Positions 27,702-35,657 of a DNA stretch of 45,449 nucleotides are shown one piece after another. Below the pieces are notes generated by a model. That model was not told the DNA's origin and ran no database searches. It saw only the letters and a program-made list of their open reading frames with translations. The translations under genes and the position numbers were made by a program. Source of the stretch: Bacilli bacterium (GTDB lineage Bacteria > Bacillota_I > Bacilli_A > RFN20 > UBA1709); assembly GCA_028693955.1 (NCBI GenBank), contig JAQUUH010000007.1, positions 1 through 45,449 on the forward strand, read 5' to 3'. How positions within the stretch are numbered: the stretch's first letter is position 1; the number at the start of each line of letters is the position of its first letter.

Positions 27702-28139
27702 TTAATCTAAACTATTGTATTCTTTATCGCTTACTTCTTCGCACCAAGTTACACTTGTTTTTTCTCCAGGAACTTCAATTGCAATATGACTAAACCAACT
27801 ATCTTTTTTGGCTCCGTGCCAATGTTTGACCCCAGCAGGAACAAAAATAACCATTCCAGGTTCTAACAAAATGGCCGCTTTGTCTTTTTCTTGATACCAA
27901 CCTTCTCCTGCAATACAAATAAGAAATTGTCCGCCTCCAGTAAGTGCATTATGGATATGCCAGTTATTTCTACACCCTGGTTCAAAAGTAATATTAGCGA
28001 TAAATAAAGGATCTATTCCTAAATTTGTCAATGGATTAATGTAGGAGTTTCCAACAAAATATTTAGAAAATTTATCATTATAAATACCTTTTTTAAACAA
28101 GTTTAATTTATTAAATTCTTCTTCATTATTAAATTTCAT
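27702..28139 (-). CDS. Cupin domain protein
   Basis: This 145-residue protein has a single cupin barrel. Metal-binding motif 1 is WHIHNALTGGGQFLICIAG and motif 2 contains PAGVKHWHGA. It resembles the cupins fused to or encoded with carboxymuconolactone decarboxylase-like proteins in stress operons, which often contain the GGGQ and EGWYQ segments. The start at 28139 has GGAGGGA upstream. It lies between aldo/keto reductase and flavodoxin genes. Catalytic role unknown; detoxification or binding of a small carbonyl compound is plausible. Confidence 0.87.
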   Translation of the reverse strand: MKFNNEEEFNKLNLFKKGIYNDKFSKYFVGNSYINPLTNLGIDPLFIANITFEPGCRNNWHIHNALTGGGQFLICIAGEGWYQEKDKAAILLEPGMVIFVPAGVKHWHGAKKDSWFSHIAIEVPGEKTSVTWCEEVSDKEYNSLD

Positions 28140-28149
28140 ACTATCCCTC

Positions 28150-29010
28150 CTATTTTTTGCTGAAAACTGGGAAATAACTAAATTCATCATAGCTATTTAT
28201 TGTTTCCATATTCAATAATGTTTGCATATCTTTATCACTAATATCAAAATCAACTAATGTATTATTTTTCATGTGCTCTATATTAGTCGTTTTTGGTAGT
28301 GGTAAACAATTCAACTTGAGTATATATTTAATGCATAATTGAGCAATTGATACATTATATTTTTTTGCTATTTCAGCAATTTTTTCGTTTCTTAGGACAA
28401 CCCCATGAGCAATAGGTGAATATGCTTCAACCAAAATATCATTATTTTTACAAAAATCAATAAGTGATTTTGGGGTATTGCTAATATGAATTAGAATTTG
28501 GTTCACCATAGGCTTGATTTCTGAGTTTTTTAATAAATTTTCTAAATTATCTTGTAAGAAGTTAGAAACTCCAATAGCTTTTACTAGACCATTTTTATAT
28601 GCTTCTTCTAATGCTCTCCAAACCTCTTTATTTTCTTCAAAATAACGTTCATTACTCCGCCACTTATCCCATGGTTGAGGAGCATGAATTAGCATTAAAT
28701 CAATATATTCTACATCTAAATCTTTAAGAGACTTATTTATTGATTCTTTTGTTTCAAGATATGTTTTGAATCCAGCATGAATTTTGCTAGTTATGAATAA
28801 TTCGTTTCTTGAAATGCCACTTTCTTTTATGCCTTTTCCAATACCTATTTCATTTTCATAAGCTTGAGCAGTATCAATATGTCTATAGCCTATTTCTATT
28901 GCACTTTTAACAATATCAACAACTTTTTGATTATCAACTAACCAAGTACCTAGACCTAATTTAGGAATTTCAATTCCATTACTTAAATTAAATTTTTCAT
29001 TTAAAATCAT
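28150..29010 (-). CDS. Aldo/keto reductase
   Basis: This NADPH-dependent carbonyl reductase has 286 residues and a TIM barrel. The catalytic tetrad is present: D46 and Y51 (HIDTAQAYENE), K76 (ITSKIH) and H109 (LIHAPQPW). Further family motifs are GVSNFLQDNL and the SIAQLCIKYIL segment. It is the first gene of the MerR-controlled operon. Unusually, no Shine-Dalgarno sequence precedes the ATG; the leader contains a large hairpin instead. A general role in aldehyde or methylglyoxal removal fits the operon, but the substrate is not defined. Confidence 0.93.
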   Translation of the reverse strand: MILNEKFNLSNGIEIPKLGLGTWLVDNQKVVDIVKSAIEIGYRHIDTAQAYENEIGIGKGIKESGISRNELFITSKIHAGFKTYLETKESINKSLKDLDVEYIDLMLIHAPQPWDKWRSNERYFEENKEVWRALEEAYKNGLVKAIGVSNFLQDNLENLLKNSEIKPMVNQILIHISNTPKSLIDFCKNNDILVEAYSPIAHGVVLRNEKIAEIAKKYNVSIAQLCIKYILKLNCLPLPKTTNIEHMKNNTLVDFDISDKDMQTLLNMETINSYDEFSYFPVFSKK

Positions 29011-29022
29011 ATTTCAATTTTC

Positions 29023-29057
29023 ATGTTCAGTGCTTATTTTTTTAAAAAACTGAACAT
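29023..29057. repeat. Inverted repeat in the leader of the MerR operon
   Basis: ATGTTCAGT (29023-29031) and ACTGAACAT (29049-29057) form a 9-bp perfect inverted repeat around 17 AT-rich bases that can pair further (T-run against A-run). It lies between the predicted transcription start and the ATG of the aldo/keto reductase gene. No T-run follows on the minus strand, so it is not an ordinary terminator. An mRNA-stabilising stem or a second protein-binding site is possible. Confidence 0.65.
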
Positions 29058-29086
29058 TTTTCCTCGCTTTCTTTTTATTTAATACC

Positions 29087-29117
29087 ACTATACAACTTAA
29101 AGTTAACTTTAAGTCAA
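29087..29117 (-). promoter_or_regulatory. MerR-type promoter with operator palindrome
   Basis: On the minus strand, TTGACT and TATAGT are separated by 19 bases, longer than the optimal 17. A perfect 20-bp palindrome (ACTTAAAGTT and its complement, 29095-29114) fills the spacer. This is the classical MerR arrangement, in which the regulator untwists the DNA to align the boxes. The cognate regulator is most likely the MerR protein at 25524-25958, the last gene of the operon. Confidence 0.85.
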
Positions 29118-29160
29118 GAACAAAGTTTAATAAAAATATGTTTGAGACTTATTTAAATAT

Positions 29161-29192
29161 AAAAAAGATGATTTTTTTGTTTATTCCATCTT
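29161..29192 (-). terminator. Probable terminator after tRNA-Ser
   Basis: On the minus strand AAGATG and CATCTT form a 6-bp stem with a 16-base loop, followed by TTTT. It lies 14 bases past the CCA end of the tRNA. Confidence 0.5.
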
Positions 29193-29205
29193 GAAGTTAT
29201 GGTTA

Positions 29206-29294
29206 TGGCGGAGAAAGGGGGATTTGAACCCCCGCATCGATTAAGACCTATTAGTTTTCGAAACTAACCCCTTCAACCACTTGGGTATTTCTCC
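29206..29294 (-). tRNA. tRNA-Ser (anticodon CGA)
   Basis: The minus strand folds as a class II tRNA. It has a GGAGAAA/TTTCTCC acceptor stem with encoded G-CCA end, and a D-arm with CCCAAGTGGTTGAAGGG. The anticodon stem TTAGT/ACTAA has loop TTCGAAA, giving anticodon CGA. A long variable arm and a GGGGG/CCCCC T-stem follow. It reads UCG codons. Confidence 0.93.
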
Positions 29295-29373
29295 ATGACA
29301 TGATTATACAATATAAATATTCTAAAATTAAGATTAATTTACTTTTATCTTGCTTTATAGTTGAAATAATACA

Positions 29374-29382
29374 TGATATAAT
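29374..29382 (+). promoter_or_regulatory. Extended -10 promoter for the GGDEF-EAL-like gene
   Basis: TGATATAAT is an extended -10 element. No convincing -35 box is at the right distance. It lies just upstream of an AGGCGGTGAT ribosome binding site. Confidence 0.45.
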
Positions 29383-29405
29383 CATAATTGTAGGCGGTGA
29401 TTGAT

Positions 29406-31127
29406 TTGTTGCTAGGCTATGTTGGAATATTTATTGGGTATATGTTACTTGTTTTTATTCCTTTAATTATATACATTATTTATCGTTTTTATTCTGAAAG
29501 GAAAAATAGTTTATCTAATAAAGTAATACTTGAAAGTAAGAGTAAAGAGATAAAAAATTTTAATGTTAGATTGGATTATAAAAATAAAAAAATTACTTAT
29601 TTTTGTCATAATTGTGAAATAGAACATGCAGATTATACTTTTAATGAACTTATGTCAATGATAAAAGATAAAAATAAAATAAAAGATTGGAATGAATGGA
29701 TTGATTCAATAGTAAATAATGATAAATTTGATATTGATTTTTTCTTGACCTTAAAAAAAGATATAGGATTTGCTCCAGTACTTTCAAAATTAACATATAA
29801 TTCGCTTGATAAAGATAAAGGAATTATATATTTAAAAGGATTCAATATTAAACAAGGCGACTTGATAAAAAGTAGAATAACCACAATAAATAGTTCTCCT
29901 GCATTTTCTTTTAGGTCTAGAATAAAAGGGCAAATAGAAAAGAATGCAAAAAATGATGGAATAATTATGATAATAAATTTTAATCTATATGATCTTATAA
30001 AAAGAAGATATTCTCAAAGTGAAGTCAAAACTTATTTAGCAACTTTGTGGGGGTTTTTTGAAAATTATGATGGGAAGAGTGATGTTGTTACTGGTATATA
30101 TAGATATGATAATGTTGTGGTTTACAATCCACATCTACATCATAAAAAAGAAATCGCTGAATATGTTGAATCTTTGCTTGATTCAATAGGTGATACAATA
30201 GCGTTTGATAATTTTCATTTTGAAATTAAGCCATGTGTAGGTTTTACAAAATTAGGCGAATTTACTGATAACATTGAGATTGCCCTAAAGCAAGCTTATA
30301 AAGTAGCATTAATTGCAAGAGAGCAAAATTTAAGAATTTTTGCCTATGATATAGAATTAGATAATAATGAAAAAGATAATTTAAAACTTATAGCAAAACT
30401 TAAAGACATGCTAGATAATAATTTACTAATTAATAAATATACCCCGGTCATTTCTCTTAGCAATGGAAATGAAATTGGATATTTTGCTGAGATTGATTTT
30501 AAAGAAACCAAGATTAAATCATTTTCTAATGCTTTAAAAATAGCTCAAGAAAATGGTTTTGAAAATGAATTTTTTGATGTTGCACTAGATAGTTGGTTTA
30601 GTAATTTTGTTTTTAAGCAAGATTATTCAAACAATAGACTATTTGTTTTTTGTGATTCAGATTTATTGAATGAATTTACAAGTGTTTATTTATCAAAAGA
30701 GGAATATAAAAAAGTTTCTTTAATTTTAGTAATAACAGATTATGAAGAATTAATATATGATCACGAAAGTATTGAAACAATTGAAAAAATAAGTAACAGT
30801 GGGATTCGTCTTGGTATAACAGCCTCACAAATAATGCAAACTACAGTTCATCAAATATTGAGAAAAATAGATTATTTAGTATGGCCAGTTAAGTTGACAA
30901 AAAATATTTTGAAAGATGAAAAAAATAAATTAATTGTTAATAATATCATTGAATCTTTAAATAATTATAATCTTATTTCAGTAGCATGGAATATAGCAAA
31001 TTATCAGCAAGCAGAGTACTTAAAAAATATTGGAATTATGAATATGTCAGGTTTGCTTTTTGAAAAAGGGAATAGTGTTGCAAGTGAAATATATTCTATT
31101 CGAAGATTAAATAAATTAATTGGGTGA
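29406..31127 (+). CDS. Membrane protein with degenerate GGDEF and EAL domains
   Basis: This 573-residue protein has one N-terminal membrane helix (about residues 3-28). A cytoplasmic PAS-like region follows (about 45-150, with KKITYFCHNCEIE). A GGDEF-like domain covers about 165-320: the signature position reads YRYDNVVVY instead of GGDEF, although the late GFTKLGEF and final AYD segments are recognisable. The remainder is EAL-like. There the EAL motif reads YFAEID, the DDFG stretch reads GITASQ, the KID position reads VKLTKN and the AEGVE position reads VAWNIA. All catalytic residues for making or cleaving cyclic di-GMP therefore appear lost. The start is TTG, eight bases after a near-perfect ribosome binding site; a GTG at 29397 lies within that site. 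A ProRS-like gene follows four bases later. Sensor or scaffold role inferred. Confidence 0.72.
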   Translation: MLLGYVGIFIGYMLLVFIPLIIYIIYRFYSERKNSLSNKVILESKSKEIKNFNVRLDYKNKKITYFCHNCEIEHADYTFNELMSMIKDKNKIKDWNEWIDSIVNNDKFDIDFFLTLKKDIGFAPVLSKLTYNSLDKDKGIIYLKGFNIKQGDLIKSRITTINSSPAFSFRSRIKGQIEKNAKNDGIIMIINFNLYDLIKRRYSQSEVKTYLATLWGFFENYDGKSDVVTGIYRYDNVVVYNPHLHHKKEIAEYVESLLDSIGDTIAFDNFHFEIKPCVGFTKLGEFTDNIEIALKQAYKVALIAREQNLRIFAYDIELDNNEKDNLKLIAKLKDMLDNNLLINKYTPVISLSNGNEIGYFAEIDFKETKIKSFSNALKIAQENGFENEFFDVALDSWFSNFVFKQDYSNNRLFVFCDSDLLNEFTSVYLSKEEYKKVSLILVITDYEELIYDHESIETIEKISNSGIRLGITASQIMQTTVHQILRKIDYLVWPVKLTKNILKDEKNKLIVNNIIESLNNYNLISVAWNIANYQQAEYLKNIGIMNMSGLLFEKGNSVASEIYSIRRLNKLIG

Positions 31128-31131
31128 AAAC

Positions 31132-32259
31132 ATGAATAGTTTAAATAAAATGTTGTGCGAAATATCTTTTGCTACCAGATTAAATGGTGAAGTTTTACTT
31201 CTAGATTATGGCAGTAGTGTTTTTGATAATATATTGAGTATGATAGATGAAAAATTAATTTTAACTAATCATAAAAAAATTAAAACTTCAAAAGGTGACT
31301 GTCAAATTGCTAGTAAAAATGGCGCGCCTAAATCTTTGTTTTTTGACTATATAAGAAAAGTTGGATCCACAAAATATTTTTCAAGAGAAGTTGAGGCATA
31401 TTTTAAAGAAATTCAACCAGCAAGACATGAACAATTACAAAATGTTGAATTGTTTTCTAGGGTTATTAAAGAAATAATCAATCTTCCTATTATTAGTGGC
31501 AAACTTTTAATTAACAAGGATGAAACTTATTATATTGGGGTCATAACTTCTAAAGGAATAATTGAGATAGCAAGATCAATTTTAAAAAAGGATGAAAATG
31601 GCTATTATGTTAGGAGTTATTTTTTAAGTAAAATATTAGATGCCATTGCAATTTATAGTAATGATGAAGAAGGAGTAATTTTATCTCCAGCAATAGCTCC
31701 ATATCTTGCGGTTATAATACCTATCAATATCGCTCAAAAAGGTGTTAATAAAAAGTGTAAAGAACTTTTAGATAAACTAGAAAAAAAAGGATTAAAAGTT
31801 CTTTATGATGAAACCAGTGAAACCCATACAAAAAAGCATGAATATTATCTAAAAATTGGGGTGCCACTTATAATTGAAATAGGTATAAAAGATGTTGAAG
31901 GGAATTCTCTTAATTTATTTGTTAGGTTTAATAAAGAATTTATAAGAATTGATACAAAATTATTTGTTGATGATATAGAATTATATTTAACTAAAATGCA
32001 GAATGATTTATATAAAAAAGCACTTACTTTTACTGTTAATTCAATTAGAAATTCTTCTGATTTTACAAACGATAAATGTGTTAATGTAATCACAAAAATT
32101 CAATGTTGTGATAAAGAAAAGTGCTTAGAAAAACTTAAAAAAATGAAAGATAGAGTAATATTAGTTCCATTTAATCAAAACTCTAACAGCAATTGTTATT
32201 TTTGTAATTCTAGTGAGTGTGATAGTTATTATTTAATTAAGAAATATAAAAGTGTATAA
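31132..32259 (+). CDS. Degenerate prolyl-tRNA synthetase-like protein
   Basis: This 375-residue protein resembles archaeal-type (type 3) prolyl-tRNA synthetase but is about 100 residues shorter. The segment EGVILSPAIAPYLAVIIPI near residue 185 matches the junction into the anticodon-binding domain. It is followed by the KGLKVLYDETSETHTKKH, GVPLIIEIGIKDVEGN and C-terminal zinc-domain features (CCDKEKC, then CYFC, ending LIKKYKSV). The N-terminal part keeps the motif-1-like LLLDYGSSVFDNI, but the region of class II motif 2, the proline pocket and motif 3 is shrunk or replaced. Aminoacylation is therefore unlikely. It follows the degenerate GGDEF-EAL gene by four bases. Function unknown; tRNA binding or regulation is inferred. 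Confidence 0.7.
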   Translation: MNSLNKMLCEISFATRLNGEVLLLDYGSSVFDNILSMIDEKLILTNHKKIKTSKGDCQIASKNGAPKSLFFDYIRKVGSTKYFSREVEAYFKEIQPARHEQLQNVELFSRVIKEIINLPIISGKLLINKDETYYIGVITSKGIIEIARSILKKDENGYYVRSYFLSKILDAIAIYSNDEEGVILSPAIAPYLAVIIPINIAQKGVNKKCKELLDKLEKKGLKVLYDETSETHTKKHEYYLKIGVPLIIEIGIKDVEGNSLNLFVRFNKEFIRIDTKLFVDDIELYLTKMQNDLYKKALTFTVNSIRNSSDFTNDKCVNVITKIQCCDKEKCLEKLKKMKDRVILVPFNQNSNSNCYFCNSSECDSYYLIKKYKSV

Positions 32260-32317
32260 TATTGATTTATTCTTTCTTATAATGTAAAATAAAAGCGTTT
32301 ATCTAAGGGGTGTTTTC

Positions 32318-33517
32318 ATGGTTCCACATTTTAGACATAAAGCCTTCAACAAGATACTTAAACCCTTTATACGGGCTTTCCTTTTTTGCTTTTATGGATA
32401 TAAAGCAAAAGTCTATAAAAATTTGAAGGAAAACTATTTAATTATATCTAACCATGTGACCCAAATTGATCCAATAATGTTATCACTTTCTTTTAAAAAG
32501 CCAATTTATTTTGTTGCAAGTGATGACATTTTTTCTATAAAAATAATTAGTTCTTTATTAGAATATTTTATGTCACCGATTTCTAAAACTAAAAATGAAA
32601 TTGATATTTCAACTACAAAAAACATTATTTCTATGATGAAAAATGGTGGATCTGTAGGTATATTTATTTCTGGTAATGCTACATATTCCGGAGTTGAAGA
32701 ATATATACCAAGTCCAATAGCAAGATTAGTAAAAAAAATTGGTAAGCCATTAATTTTGTATAACATAATCGGTTGTTATGGAGTTGCACCACGGTGGGGT
32801 GAAAAATTAAGAAAAGGAAAGTGTTCTGGGCAAATAAAAAGGATAATTTTACCTAGTGAATATAACAATATGACAGATGAAGAATTAGATGAAATAATTA
32901 AAAATGAAATTAATGTTGATGCTTTAAAAAATGATAATAGATATTATAATTGTAAAAATAGAGCTCATTTTTTAGAAAGAGCATTATTTGTTTGTCCAGA
33001 TTGTGGAAGTATTGGAAGCCTGAAAAGTGAAAAAAATAGTATAAGGTGTGAAAAATGTGGTTATGAAGCTGAATATCAAGAAGATTTAACGTTCAAATTA
33101 ATAAAAGGGAAAATTCATTTTCATAGTGTCAAACAATGGTATGATTATCAAAAAGGTTATTTATATGATTTTGATTATGATAAATACGAAGATGAAGATC
33201 CAATAAAAATTGATAATGATATTTATTTTATTTTAAATCATAGATTAAAACATAAAGAGACTTTGATTTTTAAAGGACAATCTCGTTTATATAAAAATAG
33301 AATTGAGATTGAAAAAAATGATGCTAAAATAACTTTGAACTTTACTGATATAAAATCAATGAGTGTTCAAGGTAAAAATAAATTATTATTACATGTCGAT
33401 GATAAATATTATCAGATACGCGGAAATAAAAGAAGAAGTGGAGTATTATATATGTTTATTTATTACTCACTAAAAAACAAGAAAGAGGGTAAATGCAATG
33501 GTTTTTTGGGAATATGA
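32318..33517 (+). CDS. PlsC-like acyltransferase with C-terminal zinc ribbon, motif III degenerate
   Basis: This 399-residue protein starts with a lysophospholipid acyltransferase domain (about residues 1-190) carrying the catalytic NHVTQID motif (H46 and D51). The usual FPEG substrate-binding motif reads FISG (116-119), so the conserved glutamate is missing. A four-cysteine zinc ribbon follows (C226, C229, C244, C247), then a WYDYQ segment and a C-terminal domain of about 90 residues with alternating strands that looks PH/GRAM-like. A paralogue with intact motifs (YPEG) is at 44512. The gene overlaps the following GltS gene by 20 bases. Acyl transfer may be impaired or altered. Confidence 0.8.
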   Translation: MVPHFRHKAFNKILKPFIRAFLFCFYGYKAKVYKNLKENYLIISNHVTQIDPIMLSLSFKKPIYFVASDDIFSIKIISSLLEYFMSPISKTKNEIDISTTKNIISMMKNGGSVGIFISGNATYSGVEEYIPSPIARLVKKIGKPLILYNIIGCYGVAPRWGEKLRKGKCSGQIKRIILPSEYNNMTDEELDEIIKNEINVDALKNDNRYYNCKNRAHFLERALFVCPDCGSIGSLKSEKNSIRCEKCGYEAEYQEDLTFKLIKGKIHFHSVKQWYDYQKGYLYDFDYDKYEDEDPIKIDNDIYFILNHRLKHKETLIFKGQSRLYKNRIEIEKNDAKITLNFTDIKSMSVQGKNKLLLHVDDKYYQIRGNKRRSGVLYMFIYYSLKNKKEGKCNGFLGI

Positions 33518-34910
33518 TATGTGGAGTTCAATGATTCAAATAGGGATTTTATGTTTAATACTTTTATTATCAAACATTTTAAGAAGAAAAGTTCCTTTTT
33601 TAAGGAAATCACTTTTGCCAACTGCAGTTATTGGGGGTTTTGTTACCTTGATTTTGAAAAGCATTGGTTTGTTAGATAATATTCTAATAACAGACTTTTT
33701 AGATAAAATAACATACCATGCTTTATGTATAGGATTTATTGCATTAGGACTAAAGACAGCTTATGGTCAAGGAGAATTACAAAATAAAAAAGTTTTAAAA
33801 GATGGAATTAATAGTGGATTGATTATTGTTGGAACATATTTAATACAAGCCGTTATTGGATTGGGAATAACTATAGTGTTAGCGTATACTATATTCCCTG
33901 ACTTATTTGCTGCAAGTGGGATATTGTTGCCATTAGGATTTGGTCAAGGACCAGGTCAGGCAAATAACTTTGGAACTAATTTTGAATTGCAATATGGTTT
34001 TATAGGTGGTAAATCATTTGGTCTTTCTATAGCAAGTTTAGGCTTTATTTGGGCTTGTGCTTTAGGAGTAATTTATATGAATTACTTAATTCGCAAAGGA
34101 AAATTAACTAGGAATGATAATAAAAAAACGGGTGAAACAAATATAGGTGAACTTGTTTCTCAAGAAGATGAAATTCCTCTTGCAGAAGCTATTGACAAAT
34201 TTACTGTTCAAATATGTTTAGTAATGTTAGTTTTTATGACTAGCTTTGGTTTTATGTGGGGGTTTGATAAATTATTTATTGAAACTGGAATTTTTGGTAA
34301 TTTTGGAGTGAATACATTACGTCCACTTATTTGGGGATTTAATTTTATCTTTGGAACATTATTTGCTTTACTATATAAAAAGATATTTAGAGGTTTAAAA
34401 AGTGTTCATTTAATGAATAGAGTATATACTAATAATTTTATGTTAAATAGAATTGCCGGAGTCGTTTTTGATTTTATGATAATTGCTGCAATTTCTGCAA
34501 TTAATATTGAAGTTATGTCTGATTTATGGGTGCCATTCTTTATTATTACTACATTTGGTGGTGTTATTACTTTCTTGTATGTAAAATATTTATCAAAAAT
34601 TTTCTACAAAGATTATAAAATACCGGGATTTCTTGCAATGTATGGAATGTTAACAGGAACTGCAAGTACTGGTGTGGCATTATTAAGAGAGGTTGACCCA
34701 GATTTTAAAACTCCAGCATCAAATAATCTTGTTACTGGAAGTACTGCAGCAATAGTTTTTGGATTTCCTCTTATGTTGATAATAGGACTTGCACCAAATA
34801 TGCCAGGACTTGCTTGGATAATTTTGCTTTTCTTCTTTTTGGTAATAAACATCTTATTATTTAGAGCACAATTAAAAAGGAAATTTCAGAAAAAATCTCA
34901 AAATCAGTAG
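33498..34910 (+). CDS. gltS: Sodium/glutamate symporter, GltS family
   Basis: This 470-residue membrane protein has about ten to twelve helices. It shows the GltS pattern of two inverted halves with glycine-rich re-entrant segments: LPLGFGQGPGQANNFG in the first half and GMLTGTASTGVALLREVDP in the second. The N-terminal RRKVPFLRKSLLPTAVIGGF segment is also typical. It imports glutamate with sodium ions. The start follows GAGGG by about nine bases and overlaps the end of the acyltransferase gene, arguing for cotranscription. The link to acyltransferase function is unclear. Confidence 0.87.
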   Translation: MVFWEYDMWSSMIQIGILCLILLLSNILRRKVPFLRKSLLPTAVIGGFVTLILKSIGLLDNILITDFLDKITYHALCIGFIALGLKTAYGQGELQNKKVLKDGINSGLIIVGTYLIQAVIGLGITIVLAYTIFPDLFAASGILLPLGFGQGPGQANNFGTNFELQYGFIGGKSFGLSIASLGFIWACALGVIYMNYLIRKGKLTRNDNKKTGETNIGELVSQEDEIPLAEAIDKFTVQICLVMLVFMTSFGFMWGFDKLFIETGIFGNFGVNTLRPLIWGFNFIFGTLFALLYKKIFRGLKSVHLMNRVYTNNFMLNRIAGVVFDFMIIAAISAINIEVMSDLWVPFFIITTFGGVITFLYVKYLSKIFYKDYKIPGFLAMYGMLTGTASTGVALLREVDPDFKTPASNNLVTGSTAAIVFGFPLMLIIGLAPNMPGLAWIILLFFFLVINILLFRAQLKRKFQKKSQNQ

Positions 34911-34931
34911 TAAATTAAGTTTTTATTAGAT

Positions 34932-34959
34932 TTGACTATATATGTATTAATGCTATAAT
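34932..34959 (+). promoter_or_regulatory. Promoter for desulfoferrodoxin gene
   Basis: TTGACT and an extended -10 TGCTATAAT are separated by 16 bases. A strong AAGGAGG ribosome binding site follows. Confidence 0.68.
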
Positions 34960-34996
34960 TAAAGTACATGATTCACTTGATTAAGGAGGTAATTTT

Positions 34997-35374
34997 ATGA
35001 AGGTGAAATTTTATAGATGTAATATGTGTGGTAATCTTATCGATATGGTAGTAGATAGTACAGTTGTACCAGTTTGCTGTGGAAAACCAATGCAAGAGTT
35101 AGTTGCTAATACTTCAGATGGAGCAACAGAAAAACATGTTCCTATGGTAAAAGTAGATAATGATGTTGTACATGTTCAAGTTGGGAGTACTGTTCATCCA
35201 AGCACAGAAGCTCATCATATAGTTTTTGTGGTTCTAGTTACAGATAAAGGTGTACATCGCAAATATCTAGAAGTAGGTAAAGATCCAATTGTTGAATTTG
35301 CAGTTCATCAAGAAAAACCATTAGAGGTTTATGAATATTGTAATCTTCATGGTCTTTGGAAGACTAAACTATAA
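34997..35374 (+). CDS. dfx: Desulfoferrodoxin (superoxide reductase)
   Basis: Desulfoferrodoxin reduces superoxide to hydrogen peroxide without releasing oxygen, an anaerobe's defence. The 125-residue protein has both iron sites. The N-terminal desulforedoxin centre has CNMC (C9 and C12) and CC (C28 and C29). The catalytic centre has histidines in EKHVP, VHPSTEAHHI and the final CNLHGLW motif, where the cysteine and histidine bind iron. The length is standard for class I (2Fe) proteins. It stands alone between its own promoter and terminator, a reasonable arrangement for a stress gene. Confidence 0.96.
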   Translation: MKVKFYRCNMCGNLIDMVVDSTVVPVCCGKPMQELVANTSDGATEKHVPMVKVDNDVVHVQVGSTVHPSTEAHHIVFVVLVTDKGVHRKYLEVGKDPIVEFAVHQEKPLEVYEYCNLHGLWKTKL

Positions 35375-35379
35375 TAAAT

Positions 35380-35405
35380 AACGTGGACTGAGTCCACGTT
35401 TTTAT
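35380..35405 (+). terminator. Terminator after desulfoferrodoxin gene
   Basis: AACGTGGAC and GTCCACGTT form a 9-bp stem with a 3-base loop, followed by TTTTT. Confidence 0.85.
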
Positions 35406-35657
35406 ATATTTTACTTGTAATTTCAAATAATTTATGCAAGAATGATGACGAGCATTTTATTTATACACAAAATTTATGGGGATTATAATAATTTTCTAAA
35501 TAGTTTTGTTTCCGAGTGTTTTTTGGTTTTTTTGTGACCATTAGAAGTTAAACATTTTTTTATGTAGATAAAATGTAAATTTACAGTATAATTTTTACAA
35601 TGTTTCTTGATAAATATTGATTAATTATACATAATAATATTTGAAAGGAGGAAAAAT
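35406..35657. other. AT-rich intergenic region before HAD gene
   Basis: No gene or clear RNA structure is seen here. A TATAAT box at 35587-35592 could serve the HAD gene, but no good -35 partner accompanies it. The end holds the GAAAGGAGG ribosome binding site. Confidence 0.5.
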
